NCBI GenBank assembly: GCA_038231615.1
Contig: JBBRLA010000307.1
Location: 1 to 9,657, forward strand
DNA length: 9,657 nt
DNA from: JBBRLA01 sp038231615
GTDB lineage: Bacteria; Myxococcota_A; Polyangia; Palsa-1104; JAEUJZ01
Direction of reading: 5' to 3'
The notes below the pieces were generated by a model. It was not told the origin of the DNA, did not search any database, and saw nothing but the letters and a program-made list of their open reading frames with translations. Each line of letters begins with the position of its first letter. Position 1 is the first letter of the stretch. The translations under genes were made by a program, and so were the position numbers. Below, piece by piece: positions 1 to 6,229 of this stretch.

Positions 1-2250
1 CCGGTCTTGACCCTCCGCTTCGCCGATGCCTGCGGGCAGGCGCTGAAGGTCTCGGACTTGGGGACGGCGGGGCTCTTCCTTTATGGTCCGCGCCGGGCGA
101 CCGAGACCCGAACCGCCACGCGGCTCTTGAATTGCGTGACCGACCGCAAGGCCAGGGACCGGCAGCATCACTTCGTAAACCTGATCTCTCCATCCTACGC
201 GGACCCGGGCCGGGGCGGCTTGAGCCTCGGCGGCGATGGGGCCCTTTTGTACCAGCTCGGCGCCATCGGAAATGAGGCGCCCGGGACCTACACCGTGGGG
301 GTCTTCGCCAAGTCGAAGGACGAGAAGGATCAGGCGTTCCCCTTGGCCGACTTGCAGATCGGCACCGCCACCGTGGAGACCTATGCCAGCGGCCCGGCGA
401 ACGACTCCTCCTGCGCCGGCTGTCATCGAGGCGCCGCCTCGGGCAAGCTCTACATGCATCACATCATCCCCGGTTTCTCGCCGCTCGGGGACTACGCCAT
501 CGATGAGCAACCTGTCGGCACCTGCAAGAGCTGCCACAACCTGGACGGCCTGAGCCCAAACCCGATTGTCAGAAAGGTGCACGGGGTACATCGCGGCGCG
601 CACCTGACTTCCCCCGGCGTGGCGCACCCGGAGTATGGCCTGGGCGCCGACCCAAGCCTGGGCCGCTACGCCAACGTCAGCTTCCCGGCGATGCCGGAAA
701 AGGAGAAGGACTGCGTCACATGTCACAAGGATGATCGCTTTGCCAGGTTGCCATCGCGGCTGGCGTGCGGCACGTGCCATGACAACGTCTTTTTCGACAG
801 CGGCACGGTCAATCCACCCACGCCCCTGGGTCGGCCCATGGGCGGGGCCTGCAAGGTGGATGACGACTGCGCCAGACTGGGGGGCCTGGCGCAATGCAAC
901 GCCGCGGCGGGGAACTGCGAGATCCGCAGCCACTCGATGCAGACCGACGATACCCAGTGCCCGCTTTGCCACACCGCGACCACCGAGGGGCCGGCGCCCA
1001 TCCGGGTGGTTCACGAGATCGTCTCGCGCACGCGTACCCGCGGCCTGAAGCTCACCCACCTCACGGTGGGCGGGGGGAGCGGCAAGGACGGGACCCTGCT
1101 GATCGGCGATGTCCCCAGCATCCGCTTCCGGCTGGTCGATCGCAACGATGCGCCGGTGGGCGAGCTTCTGACCAACCATGCCCTATCGGGCACGGTGATT
1201 CTCTCGGGCCCGACCAGCGACCGGCAGCGGGTCTACGGGCCCCTCTCGATGGCGATGCAGGGCACCCTGAGCTATGAGGTCGCTTCGACCACCTACAGCT
1301 ATGTTTTTCCGGCGCCGTTCCCCGCGGCGGCGAGCGTGCCCTTCAACATCGATGCCCCCGGCCCGGGTCGGCCCAACCCCCCGGGCACGTATACCGTCTG
1401 GGCCTACGTGACGGAACGGCAGAGCGTCCTGGGCCAGGCCATCATCGACTCCGGCGGGGCCCTGGCCGACTTCCGCTTGACCGATGAAACCTTGCCGCTG
1501 AGGCCGCGGCAGGTGATCCGGCAGGAGGCGTGCGATGGGTGTCATGTCGCCCTGCAGGCCCATGGGGGCACCCGACGTCAGGCAGAGGGGTGCTCGATGT
1601 GCCACACCCTGGGGGCGCTGGATCGCACGGTCGGGGCAGTGGGCACCCCATGCAAGACCGACGACGATTGCGGCGGCGCGGCGGCGGGCTGGGAGGCCTG
1701 CACGGATCTGAACCATGACGGACAGCTTGATACCTGCGTGGTGACGAAAGACCCGACCCCGGGGCAGACGATCTACTTCCCGGCGCTGATTCACGGGATT
1801 CACTACGGCAGGCGCCTGGGCGGGTATGCGGAGCGCAACAGCATCCTGAAGGCAGGGGCGCTGGTAGTCCTGGGGTTCTTTAATGGGGCGTATGACTTCT
1901 CGAAAGTCCTGTTCCCGCAGGATGTCCGCAACTGCCAGACGTGCCACGCGGACAGCGCCGCGAGCTGCTCCGCCACCATGCCCTGCGGCGTGGGCCAGAG
2001 CTGCCTTGCCGGGCAGTGCAAGAACGTGGCGTGGACGGTGCCGAGCGCCGCGGTCTGCCTCTCGTGCCATGATACCCAGGCCACCGCGGGCCATGCCACG
2101 CTGAACACCTGGCGCGACGGCGGCGTCGCGGTCGAGACGTGCGTGGTATGCCATGGTCCGGCGGCCGAGTTCAGCGTGGACAAGGTCCACAACATCACCG
2201 CCCCGTACCAGCCGCCCTATGGCCGGGACAGGGACCCGGCGGCTCCCTGA
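1..2250 (+). CDS. Decahaem c-type cytochrome, OmcA/MtrC family (5' end missing)
   Basis: The frame is open from base 1, so the gene starts outside the window; residues below are counted from the TTG at base 7. Ten CxxCH haem-binding motifs are visible at residues 136, 173, 236, 254, 318, 509, 529, 643, 684 and 712. They form two groups of five, with an intervening beta-rich segment (about 335-490) containing a PPGTYTVWAY motif; a similar PGTYTVGVF motif lies before the first cluster. This beta / pentahaem / beta / pentahaem order is that of MtrC, OmcA and MtrF, outer-surface cytochromes that pass respiratory electrons to external acceptors. The C-x-x-C-H...HGGTR...C-x-x-C-H spacing around residues 509-533 is typical of the family. 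Three cysteine-rich inserts (282-304, 549-577, 654-671) interrupt the haem clusters. The signal peptide or lipobox cannot be seen, and no MtrA/MtrB-like partner lies in the window. Cytochrome type is secure; the specific electron acceptor is unknown. Confidence 0.93.
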   Translation, partial: PVLTLRFADACGQALKVSDLGTAGLFLYGPRRATETRTATRLLNCVTDRKARDRQHHFVNLISPSYADPGRGGLSLGGDGALLYQLGAIGNEAPGTYTVGVFAKSKDEKDQAFPLADLQIGTATVETYASGPANDSSCAGCHRGAASGKLYMHHIIPGFSPLGDYAIDEQPVGTCKSCHNLDGLSPNPIVRKVHGVHRGAHLTSPGVAHPEYGLGADPSLGRYANVSFPAMPEKEKDCVTCHKDDRFARLPSRLACGTCHDNVFFDSGTVNPPTPLGRPMGGACKVDDDCARLGGLAQCNAAAGNCEIRSHSMQTDDTQCPLCHTATTEGPAPIRVVHEIVSRTRTRGLKLTHLTVGGGSGKDGTLLIGDVPSIRFRLVDRNDAPVGELLTNHALSGTVILSGPTSDRQRVYGPLSMAMQGTLSYEVASTTYSYVFPAPFPAAASVPFNIDAPGPGRPNPPGTYTVWAYVTERQSVLGQAIIDSGGALADFRLTDETLPLRPRQVIRQEACDGCHVALQAHGGTRRQAEGCSMCHTLGALDRTVGAVGTPCKTDDDCGGAAAGWEACTDLNHDGQLDTCVVTKDPTPGQTIYFPALIHGIHYGRRLGGYAERNSILKAGALVVLGFFNGAYDFSKVLFPQDVRNCQTCHADSAASCSATMPCGVGQSCLAGQCKNVAWTVPSAAVCLSCHDTQATAGHATLNTWRDGGVAVETCVVCHGPAAEFSVDKVHNITAPYQPPYGRDRDPAAP

Positions 2251-2269
2251 TACAACGAAGGATGGGCGG

Positions 2270-3649
2270 TCAGTTCCGCAGCGAAATGATCGGCGCCGGG
2301 ATCCGTCCGCCCATGCGGATGAACGCATCGGGCCGGAACCGTGACACGGCCATGATTGGCGCCGACCCGAGCAGCCCGCCGTACTCCACCTTGTCCCCCA
2401 CCCCCATCCCCGGCACCGGGATGATCCGCACCGCCGTGGTCTTGTTGTTGAACACCCCGATGGCGATCTCGTCGGCGATGATCGCCGAAAGCGTCTCGGG
2501 GCTGGTGTCCCCCGGCACGGCCACCATGTCCAGCCCCACCGAGCACACCGCGGTCATCGCCTCCATCTTGTCCAGCGAGAGGGCGCCCGCCTCCACCGCG
2601 GAGATCATGTCGTGGTCCTCCGACACCGGGATGAAGGCCCCCGATAGGCCCCCCACGCTGCTCGATGCCATGGCCCCGCCCTTCTTCACCGCGTCGGTCA
2701 AGAGCGCCAACGCCGCGGTCGAGCCGTGGCAGCCGGTACGCTCCAGACCCATGATCTCCAGGATCTCGGCCACGCTGTCCCCCACCGCGGGCGTCGGCGC
2801 CAGCGACAGATCCACGATGCCGAAGCGCACCGGCGGGCCCAGGCGCCGGGCGACTTCCTGCCCGATCAACTCCCCGGCCCGGGTCACCTTGAAGGCCATG
2901 CGCTTGATGGTCTCGGCGATTTTCCCCAGGTCCACTCGCTCTCCCGATTCCCGCAGCCGCCTGATCGCCGAAAGGATCACCCCCGGCCCGCTGACCCCGA
3001 CATTGAGCGAGACCTCCCCTTCGCCCACGCCGTGCATGGCGCCGGCCACGAAGGGGTTGTCCTCCGGGATGTTGGCGAAGACCACCAGCTTGGCGCAGCC
3101 GATGCCGCCGTTGTCCGCGGTGCGCGCCGCCAGGGAGCGGATCACGTGCCCCATGGTGCCGATGGCGTCCATGTTGATTCCGGCCCGGGTCGTCGCCACG
3201 TTCACCGAGGAGCATACCCGCCGGGTCACCGCCAGCGCCTCGGGGATCGACTCGATGAGCGCCGCGTCGCCCGGCGTCACGCCCTTCTCCACCAGGGCCG
3301 AGAAACCGGCGATGTAGTCGATGTCCAGCTCGGTGGCGGCGCGGTCCAGGGTCTGGGCCAGGGGCACGTAGCTGGCGGCCCCGCTGGGTTCGCCGACCAG
3401 GGCGATGGGGGTGACGGAGATGCGCTTGTTGGTGATCGGCACGCCGAACTCCGCTTGGACCTCGGCGGCGACGGAGGTCAGCCGCGAGGCGGCGCGCATG
3501 ATGCGCTCGTAGACGCGCTCGCAGGTGCGGTGAAGGTCCTCGGTGGCACAGCCGCGCAGGGAGATGCCCAGGGTGACGGTGCGGATGTCGAGGTGCTCGG
3601 CCTCGATCATGCGGAGGATGGAACGAGTCTCCTGATTATCGAAGATCAT
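2270..3649 (-). CDS. UPF0210 / DUF711 (PFL-like) family protein
   Basis: This 459-residue protein is close to the roughly 450 residues usual for the UPF0210/DUF711 family (annotated 'PFL family protein', COG2848 as remembered). Recognisable features are an RGC motif at residues 32-34 in the N-terminal part and a conserved C-terminal block at about 380-414, beginning GDTSPET and ending RIIPVPG, followed by a Gly-rich segment. There is no signal peptide or membrane segment, so it should be cytosolic. The molecular function is not established; a fold relationship to pyruvate formate-lyase-type barrels has been proposed, but no glycyl-radical motif is visible. The ATG lies 6 nt after the stop of the upstream ACT-domain gene, so the two are almost certainly co-transcribed. 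The same pairing is known in Firmicutes (for example the pneumococcal SP_0238/SP_0239 pair). It converges with the cytochrome gene, with 19 bp between stops. Confidence 0.9.
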   Translation of the reverse strand: MIFDNQETRSILRMIEAEHLDIRTVTLGISLRGCATEDLHRTCERVYERIMRAASRLTSVAAEVQAEFGVPITNKRISVTPIALVGEPSGAASYVPLAQTLDRAATELDIDYIAGFSALVEKGVTPGDAALIESIPEALAVTRRVCSSVNVATTRAGINMDAIGTMGHVIRSLAARTADNGGIGCAKLVVFANIPEDNPFVAGAMHGVGEGEVSLNVGVSGPGVILSAIRRLRESGERVDLGKIAETIKRMAFKVTRAGELIGQEVARRLGPPVRFGIVDLSLAPTPAVGDSVAEILEIMGLERTGCHGSTAALALLTDAVKKGGAMASSSVGGLSGAFIPVSEDHDMISAVEAGALSLDKMEAMTAVCSVGLDMVAVPGDTSPETLSAIIADEIAIGVFNNKTTAVRIIPVPGMGVGDKVEYGGLLGSAPIMAVSRFRPDAFIRMGGRIPAPIISLRN

Positions 3650-3655
3650 GCCGGC

Positions 3656-4252
3656 CTATACCCGCTGTAGTGAGGTGACGATGTCCTCGTGCATGATCAT
3701 CACCTGGATGCCTATCTCGTGACACACGGTCTCCATGGCGGCCTTGAAGTCGGCGAAGGTGGTGTCCAGGGTGGCGGTGTCCACGACGAGGATCATGGTG
3801 AAGTAATCGCCCACCAGGGTCTGCGAAAGGTCGAGAATGTCGCCCCCCAGTTCGGCCAGCCTGGCAGTCAAACGGGCGACGATGCCCTTCTGGTTTTTGC
3901 CGGTGGTGGTGATGACGGCGCGGCGGCGGGCGCGGGCGCGCTCCTGCTCCAGGTAGACGGCGCAGTAGTCGGCGCTGGCGGGGGTCCTGGGGCTGCCCTG
4001 GCCCAGCACCTCCAGGACCACCTGATCCACCGTGCCGCGATCCAGCACGCCCAGGCGGGCGATGACCTGGCGGGTGACTTCGCGGGCCAGGTCGTCCTCC
4101 GAGGAAGACGTGGCGGCGCCATGGACCACGCGGATGCCGCGGGCGGCGGCGCGCTCCTGCGCCAGGGGCGTGAGCTGGGCATCGATTTCGAGGTTCAGCT
4201 CACCGCCGTCGGGCACGGCGGAGACATCGGCGTGAGTGATAAGACGGGACAT
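3656..4252 (-). CDS. ACT-domain protein (UPF0237-like) with N-terminal extension
   Basis: The C-terminal half (residues about 112-195) is an ACT domain of the UPF0237/GcvR-like kind: an initial strand AVITTTGKNQKGIVARL, then the helix with the GGDILDLSQ turn and the strand YFTMILVVDT. ACT domains of this type usually bind a small ligand such as an amino acid and act as regulatory subunits. Stand-alone UPF0237 proteins are about 90 residues, so this 198-residue protein has an extra N-terminal half. Its first 45 residues (LITHADV...LTPLAQERAAARGIRV) resemble, from memory, the short N-terminal segment of EutT/EutQ-like ethanolamine-utilisation proteins; a linker and a helical stretch (52-85) follow. 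It is the first gene of the pair with UPF0210. The ATG at 4250-4252 has no obvious Shine-Dalgarno sequence. Ligand and regulatory target are unknown. Confidence 0.85.
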   Translation of the reverse strand: MSRLITHADVSAVPDGGELNLEIDAQLTPLAQERAAARGIRVVHGAATSSSEDDLAREVTRQVIARLGVLDRGTVDQVVLEVLGQGSPRTPASADYCAVYLEQERARARRRAVITTTGKNQKGIVARLTARLAELGGDILDLSQTLVGDYFTMILVVDTATLDTTFADFKAAMETVCHEIGIQVMIMHEDIVTSLQRV

Positions 4253-4316
4253 GCTGTGGGCACACTTTAGCCCGAGAGGGCGGGGAGGGCGCTAAGAAAG
4301 TGGCGATCCGGTTATT

Positions 4317-5351
4317 TCACTTTCGTGCCTGGCCGAAGGGGAGGCGCCTGGGCAGGTACACATCGTCGAAGGAGTGGGCGGCGATCGGGTTCCAGTGGAA
4401 CTCGTTGAAGCGAATCACTTTCGCCCCCTTCCCAGCGCCCAGGTTTCCCAGGCGGGTGGCGTCGAGGCCAAAGAGGACGGGGACCAGATCGCCGCGGTTG
4501 ACATAGTGGACGTACTGGGGCCCATCGGGGTAGGTCACCGCGGCGGCGCCGAAGGTCTCGACCTGTACCAGGCCCAGCCTTTTCTGCGCGTCGGCCTTGG
4601 ACAGCCCGTCCTCGATGCGCAGCCGGTCGATCACGTGGTCCAGGGCGCGGCTGGTAATGAGTCCCCCCTGGCTGTGGGCCAGGATGTGGATCGGCTTGCC
4701 CTGCTGGATCGAGTTATAGATGGTGTCGGTGAGCTGATCCACCGCGGGGTTCTTACCCACGTCGGCCTTGTCCCCCAGAGACTGGGCCAGGTCCTTGAAG
4801 GTGCCGCTGGTGGAATTGTGGATGCCGATGACCTGGGCGCCGGTGTGATTGGCGATATCTTGGAGGCTGGCGAACTGCCCGGCCTTGTCGGTGTTGATGC
4901 CGTTCACGTAGACCAGCGTCTCGTTGGGCTTCCGGCCATCGCTGGGCAGCACCGGCGGGATGCGGTCGATCGGGGTGTTGCCGGGGTAGGCCTTGCCCCC
5001 GGCCCCGACGAAGGCGCCGTCGTAGGCGGTGTCCGCCTGCCCCTGCGGCAGCGATGCCGGTGCGACCGGGGCCGGACGAGGCTGCGCCGCGGCGAGAGCG
5101 TCGATGCCACCGGCGCGGGGCAGGCCCGAGGGAGACATCATCTGGCCCAGATGAGTCGCGGACCCCAGGGCCGCGGTGCCCTGCGCAAGGGTCCTTTCCG
5201 CGTCGCTGCCCGCACGCTGGCCGCCGCCGCTGATGAGGGCCCCGACCAGGATGATGATCGCCAGGGAGAAGCAGATGAGCAGGGCCTTCTCCGCCCCGGT
5301 GAAGCCGTGCTGGGCGGCGCGGAAGGAAGGCATTTCTGGGCGATGTTTCAT
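4317..5351 (-). CDS. Alpha/beta hydrolase with type IV prepilin-like N-terminus
   Basis: Start chosen at the ATG at 5349-5351 because GGAGG lies 7 nt upstream; the frame stays open to an ATG at 5432, but that extension has no such site. The 344-residue product begins with a short basic leader, then G16-F17-T-G-A-E21-K and a hydrophobic stretch to about residue 40. This matches the class III (prepilin) signal: cleavage after Gly, Phe at +1 and Glu at +5. A low-complexity Ala/Pro region follows. From about residue 145 there is an alpha/beta hydrolase domain: strand VYVNGIN (147-153), nucleophile elbow AHSQGG with Ser227, likely acid Asp288 in NRGDLVP, and likely base His326 in AHSFDD. This triad order fits lipase/esterase-like enzymes. 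Substrate unknown. Inference: an envelope or surface-anchored lipase-like enzyme assembled through a pilus or type II secretion-like route, or simply an inner-membrane-anchored one. It lies 64 nt upstream of the ACT gene on the same strand. Confidence 0.78.
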   Translation of the reverse strand: MKHRPEMPSFRAAQHGFTGAEKALLICFSLAIIILVGALISGGGQRAGSDAERTLAQGTAALGSATHLGQMMSPSGLPRAGGIDALAAAQPRPAPVAPASLPQGQADTAYDGAFVGAGGKAYPGNTPIDRIPPVLPSDGRKPNETLVYVNGINTDKAGQFASLQDIANHTGAQVIGIHNSTSGTFKDLAQSLGDKADVGKNPAVDQLTDTIYNSIQQGKPIHILAHSQGGLITSRALDHVIDRLRIEDGLSKADAQKRLGLVQVETFGAAAVTYPDGPQYVHYVNRGDLVPVLFGLDATRLGNLGAGKGAKVIRFNEFHWNPIAAHSFDDVYLPRRLPFGQARK

Positions 5352-5358
5352 CTTGGGG

Positions 5359-5363
5359 CCTCC
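5359..5363 (-). promoter_or_regulatory. Ribosome binding site of the hydrolase gene
   Basis: GGAGG on the minus strand, 7 nt before the ATG at 5349-5351. It fixes the start of the hydrolase gene and shows that the open frame upstream of this point is not translated as part of it. Confidence 0.75.
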
Positions 5364-5532
5364 GAAGAAGAGCCAAGCAAGATTTGTTCCGCGGACTTCG
5401 GCGCGGCCCTTCGCCCCTTTCGCCCCTTTCATCCTGGGGATCGAGGGCCTGCACTCACACCTGAGGGGCGAATCCAGCAGCGATGAAACCGGCTCAAGTC
5501 GCGGCAGGCTCTCGCCGATTCATTCCGGGAAA

Positions 5533-5538
5533 GGAGAG
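5533..5538 (+). promoter_or_regulatory. Ribosome binding site of the proline-rich membrane protein gene
   Basis: GGAGAG within AAAGGAGAGAG, 6 nt before the ATG at 5545. It selects this start; the same frame is open far upstream, but there it runs antisense to the hydrolase gene. The 193-bp interval 5352-5544 between the two divergent genes should hold both promoters; no convincing -35/-10 pair was recognised there. Confidence 0.65.
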
Positions 5539-5544
5539 AGTCTC

Positions 5545-5931
5545 ATGGTGCCCACCCCACTCGTCCTTGAGTCGGCCGATCAAAGCCAGCGCTCCCCCGC
5601 AGTGAATGCCTCACAGCGGGCCGTGAATGCCTCCCAGCGAACCCTCCGCCTGTCACCTCCGGCGAAAGGCGGGGCGCGGCGCGGTCTGTTGAACCGGATT
5701 CTTCGGTACAAGGGATGGCCCATCGCCATCCTGGCCTGCGCCGCGGTCATCGGGGCCGGATACTTCCTGGTGCGACTCCGGGAGGACCGCATCGAAGAAG
5801 AAGCCGCCCAGCCGCTGCCGCCCACGCCGAGGCCCCCGCCCCAGGTGGCTGCGCCGTCCCCCCAAACGACGAATGAGCCGCTCGCAGAGGAGCCGCCGCC
5901 ACCTGAGTCACCGCCGGAGCAAAGCGAATAG
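5545..5931 (+). CDS. Single-pass membrane protein with proline-rich C-terminal tail
   Basis: A 128-residue protein of no recognised family. Residues 1-50 are polar; residues 19-32 are two tandem copies of AVNASQR. A hydrophobic segment (about 52-73, starting GWPIAILACAAV) is preceded by several Arg/Lys and followed by an RLREDR cluster, acidic residues, and a tail of about 45 residues rich in Pro, Glu and Ala (PPTPRPPPQ, EEPPPPESPP). The Arg/Lys-rich region before the membrane segment suggests the N-terminus in the cytosol and the Pro-rich tail in the periplasm, loosely recalling the linkers of TonB-like or cell-wall-spanning proteins; no TonB C-terminal domain is present. A good ribosome binding site at 5533-5538 supports the start. 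The gene lies 61 nt upstream of the selenoprotein gene and could share its transcript. Function unknown. Confidence 0.6.
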   Translation: MVPTPLVLESADQSQRSPAVNASQRAVNASQRTLRLSPPAKGGARRGLLNRILRYKGWPIAILACAAVIGAGYFLVRLREDRIEEEAAQPLPPTPRPPPQVAAPSPQTTNEPLAEEPPPPESPPEQSE

Positions 5932-5992
5932 CCACGCGCCGCCCGGCGGCAGGTCGCTTGCGTTCGACCGCTACAGCCATCATCCTTATTGC

Positions 5993-6211
5993 ATGCAAGT
6001 CGTCATCAAATACTGCGTGATGTGAAACTATGAACCCCAGGCCGCGAGTCTCGCGGCCGTGCTCAGGAAAACCCGCGGGATCGAGGTCCGCATCGAACCC
6101 GGAGGCCGCGGACAGTTCGACGTGGAAGCTGACGGGAAGCGGCTCTTCAGCAAGCACGAGAAGGGGCGCTTCCCTGTCGATCAGGAGATCCTCGACGCGT
6201 TGCCGAAGTGA
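5993..6211 (+). CDS. SelW-like (Rdx family) selenoprotein with in-frame UGA as Sec11
   Basis: Reading from the ATG at 5993 with TGA 6023-6025 taken as selenocysteine gives 72 residues: MQVVIKYCVM-U-NYEPQAASLAAVL, then a segment ending GRFPVDQEILDALPK before the TGA stop at 6209-6211. This fits the SelW/SelT/SelH (Rdx) thioredoxin-like fold: a short first strand, the Y-C-x-x-U-N-Y redox motif, a helix (AASLAAVL), a strand (GIEVRIEP), then a GxFDVEADGKRLFSKHEKGRFP segment typical of the family. Cysteine homologues carry CxxC at the same place. Both sides of the TGA match the family in one frame, which argues against chance or frameshift. The family is thought to act in thiol redox reactions in the cytosol; the partner is unknown. 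No clear Shine-Dalgarno sequence is seen before the ATG, so the start rests on the family's usual N-terminus. A SECIS-like hairpin follows the TGA. Ordinary gene finding would miss or truncate it. Confidence 0.87.
6023..6061 (+). promoter_or_regulatory. Bacterial SECIS element (UGA plus downstream hairpin)
   Basis: Just after the Sec codon UGA (6023-6025) lies a perfect 7-bp GC stem, GGCCGCG (6040-6046) with CGCGGCC (6052-6058), closing the loop AGUCU (6047-6051). C6038-A6039 can pair with U6060-G6061 around a bulged G6059. The distance from UGA to apical loop is 21 nt and the second loop base is G. Both fit the known bacterial SECIS pattern as remembered (16-37 nt distance, G within the first two loop positions), and the GUCU in the loop resembles the E. 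coli fdhF loop bound by SelB. The hairpin lies inside the coding sequence, as expected in bacteria. Confidence 0.75.
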
Positions 6212-6229
6212 ACCCGAAAGGCGAAAGGG

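Noticed and set aside
2222..2240. GCCGGG / CCCGGC hairpin at the end of the cytochrome gene as a terminator
   Set aside because: Six-bp stem inside the coding sequence, before the stop codon, with no T run after it on either strand.
1183..2328. Open frame of 381 codons on the minus strand
   Set aside because: Antisense to the cytochrome, which has five CxxCH motifs across this region; the minus-strand product is Arg/Gly-rich with no recognisable motif.
2139..3317. Open frame of 392 codons on the plus strand
   Set aside because: It lies antisense to the UPF0210 gene; its Ser/Thr/Pro/Arg-rich composition is the usual mirror of a GC-rich gene, and the opposite strand matches a known family.
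4374..5486. Open frame of 370 codons on the plus strand
   Set aside because: Antisense to the hydrolase gene, whose catalytic residues, prepilin-like start and ribosome binding site all lie on the minus strand.
6023..6025. TGA as a sequencing error or a nonsense mutation in a decayed gene
   Set aside because: The position is exactly the Sec/Cys site of the family, the frame is intact on both sides, and a SECIS-like hairpin follows; decay would not place all three together.
5747..6157. 136-codon open frame on the minus strand across the selenoprotein
   Set aside because: No recognisable motif; it is antisense to two plus-strand reading frames with better support.
6212..6229. Short hairpin between the convergent selenoprotein and outer-membrane protein genes as a bidirectional terminator
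   Set aside because: Only about five base pairs including a G-T pair, and no T run; too weak to call.
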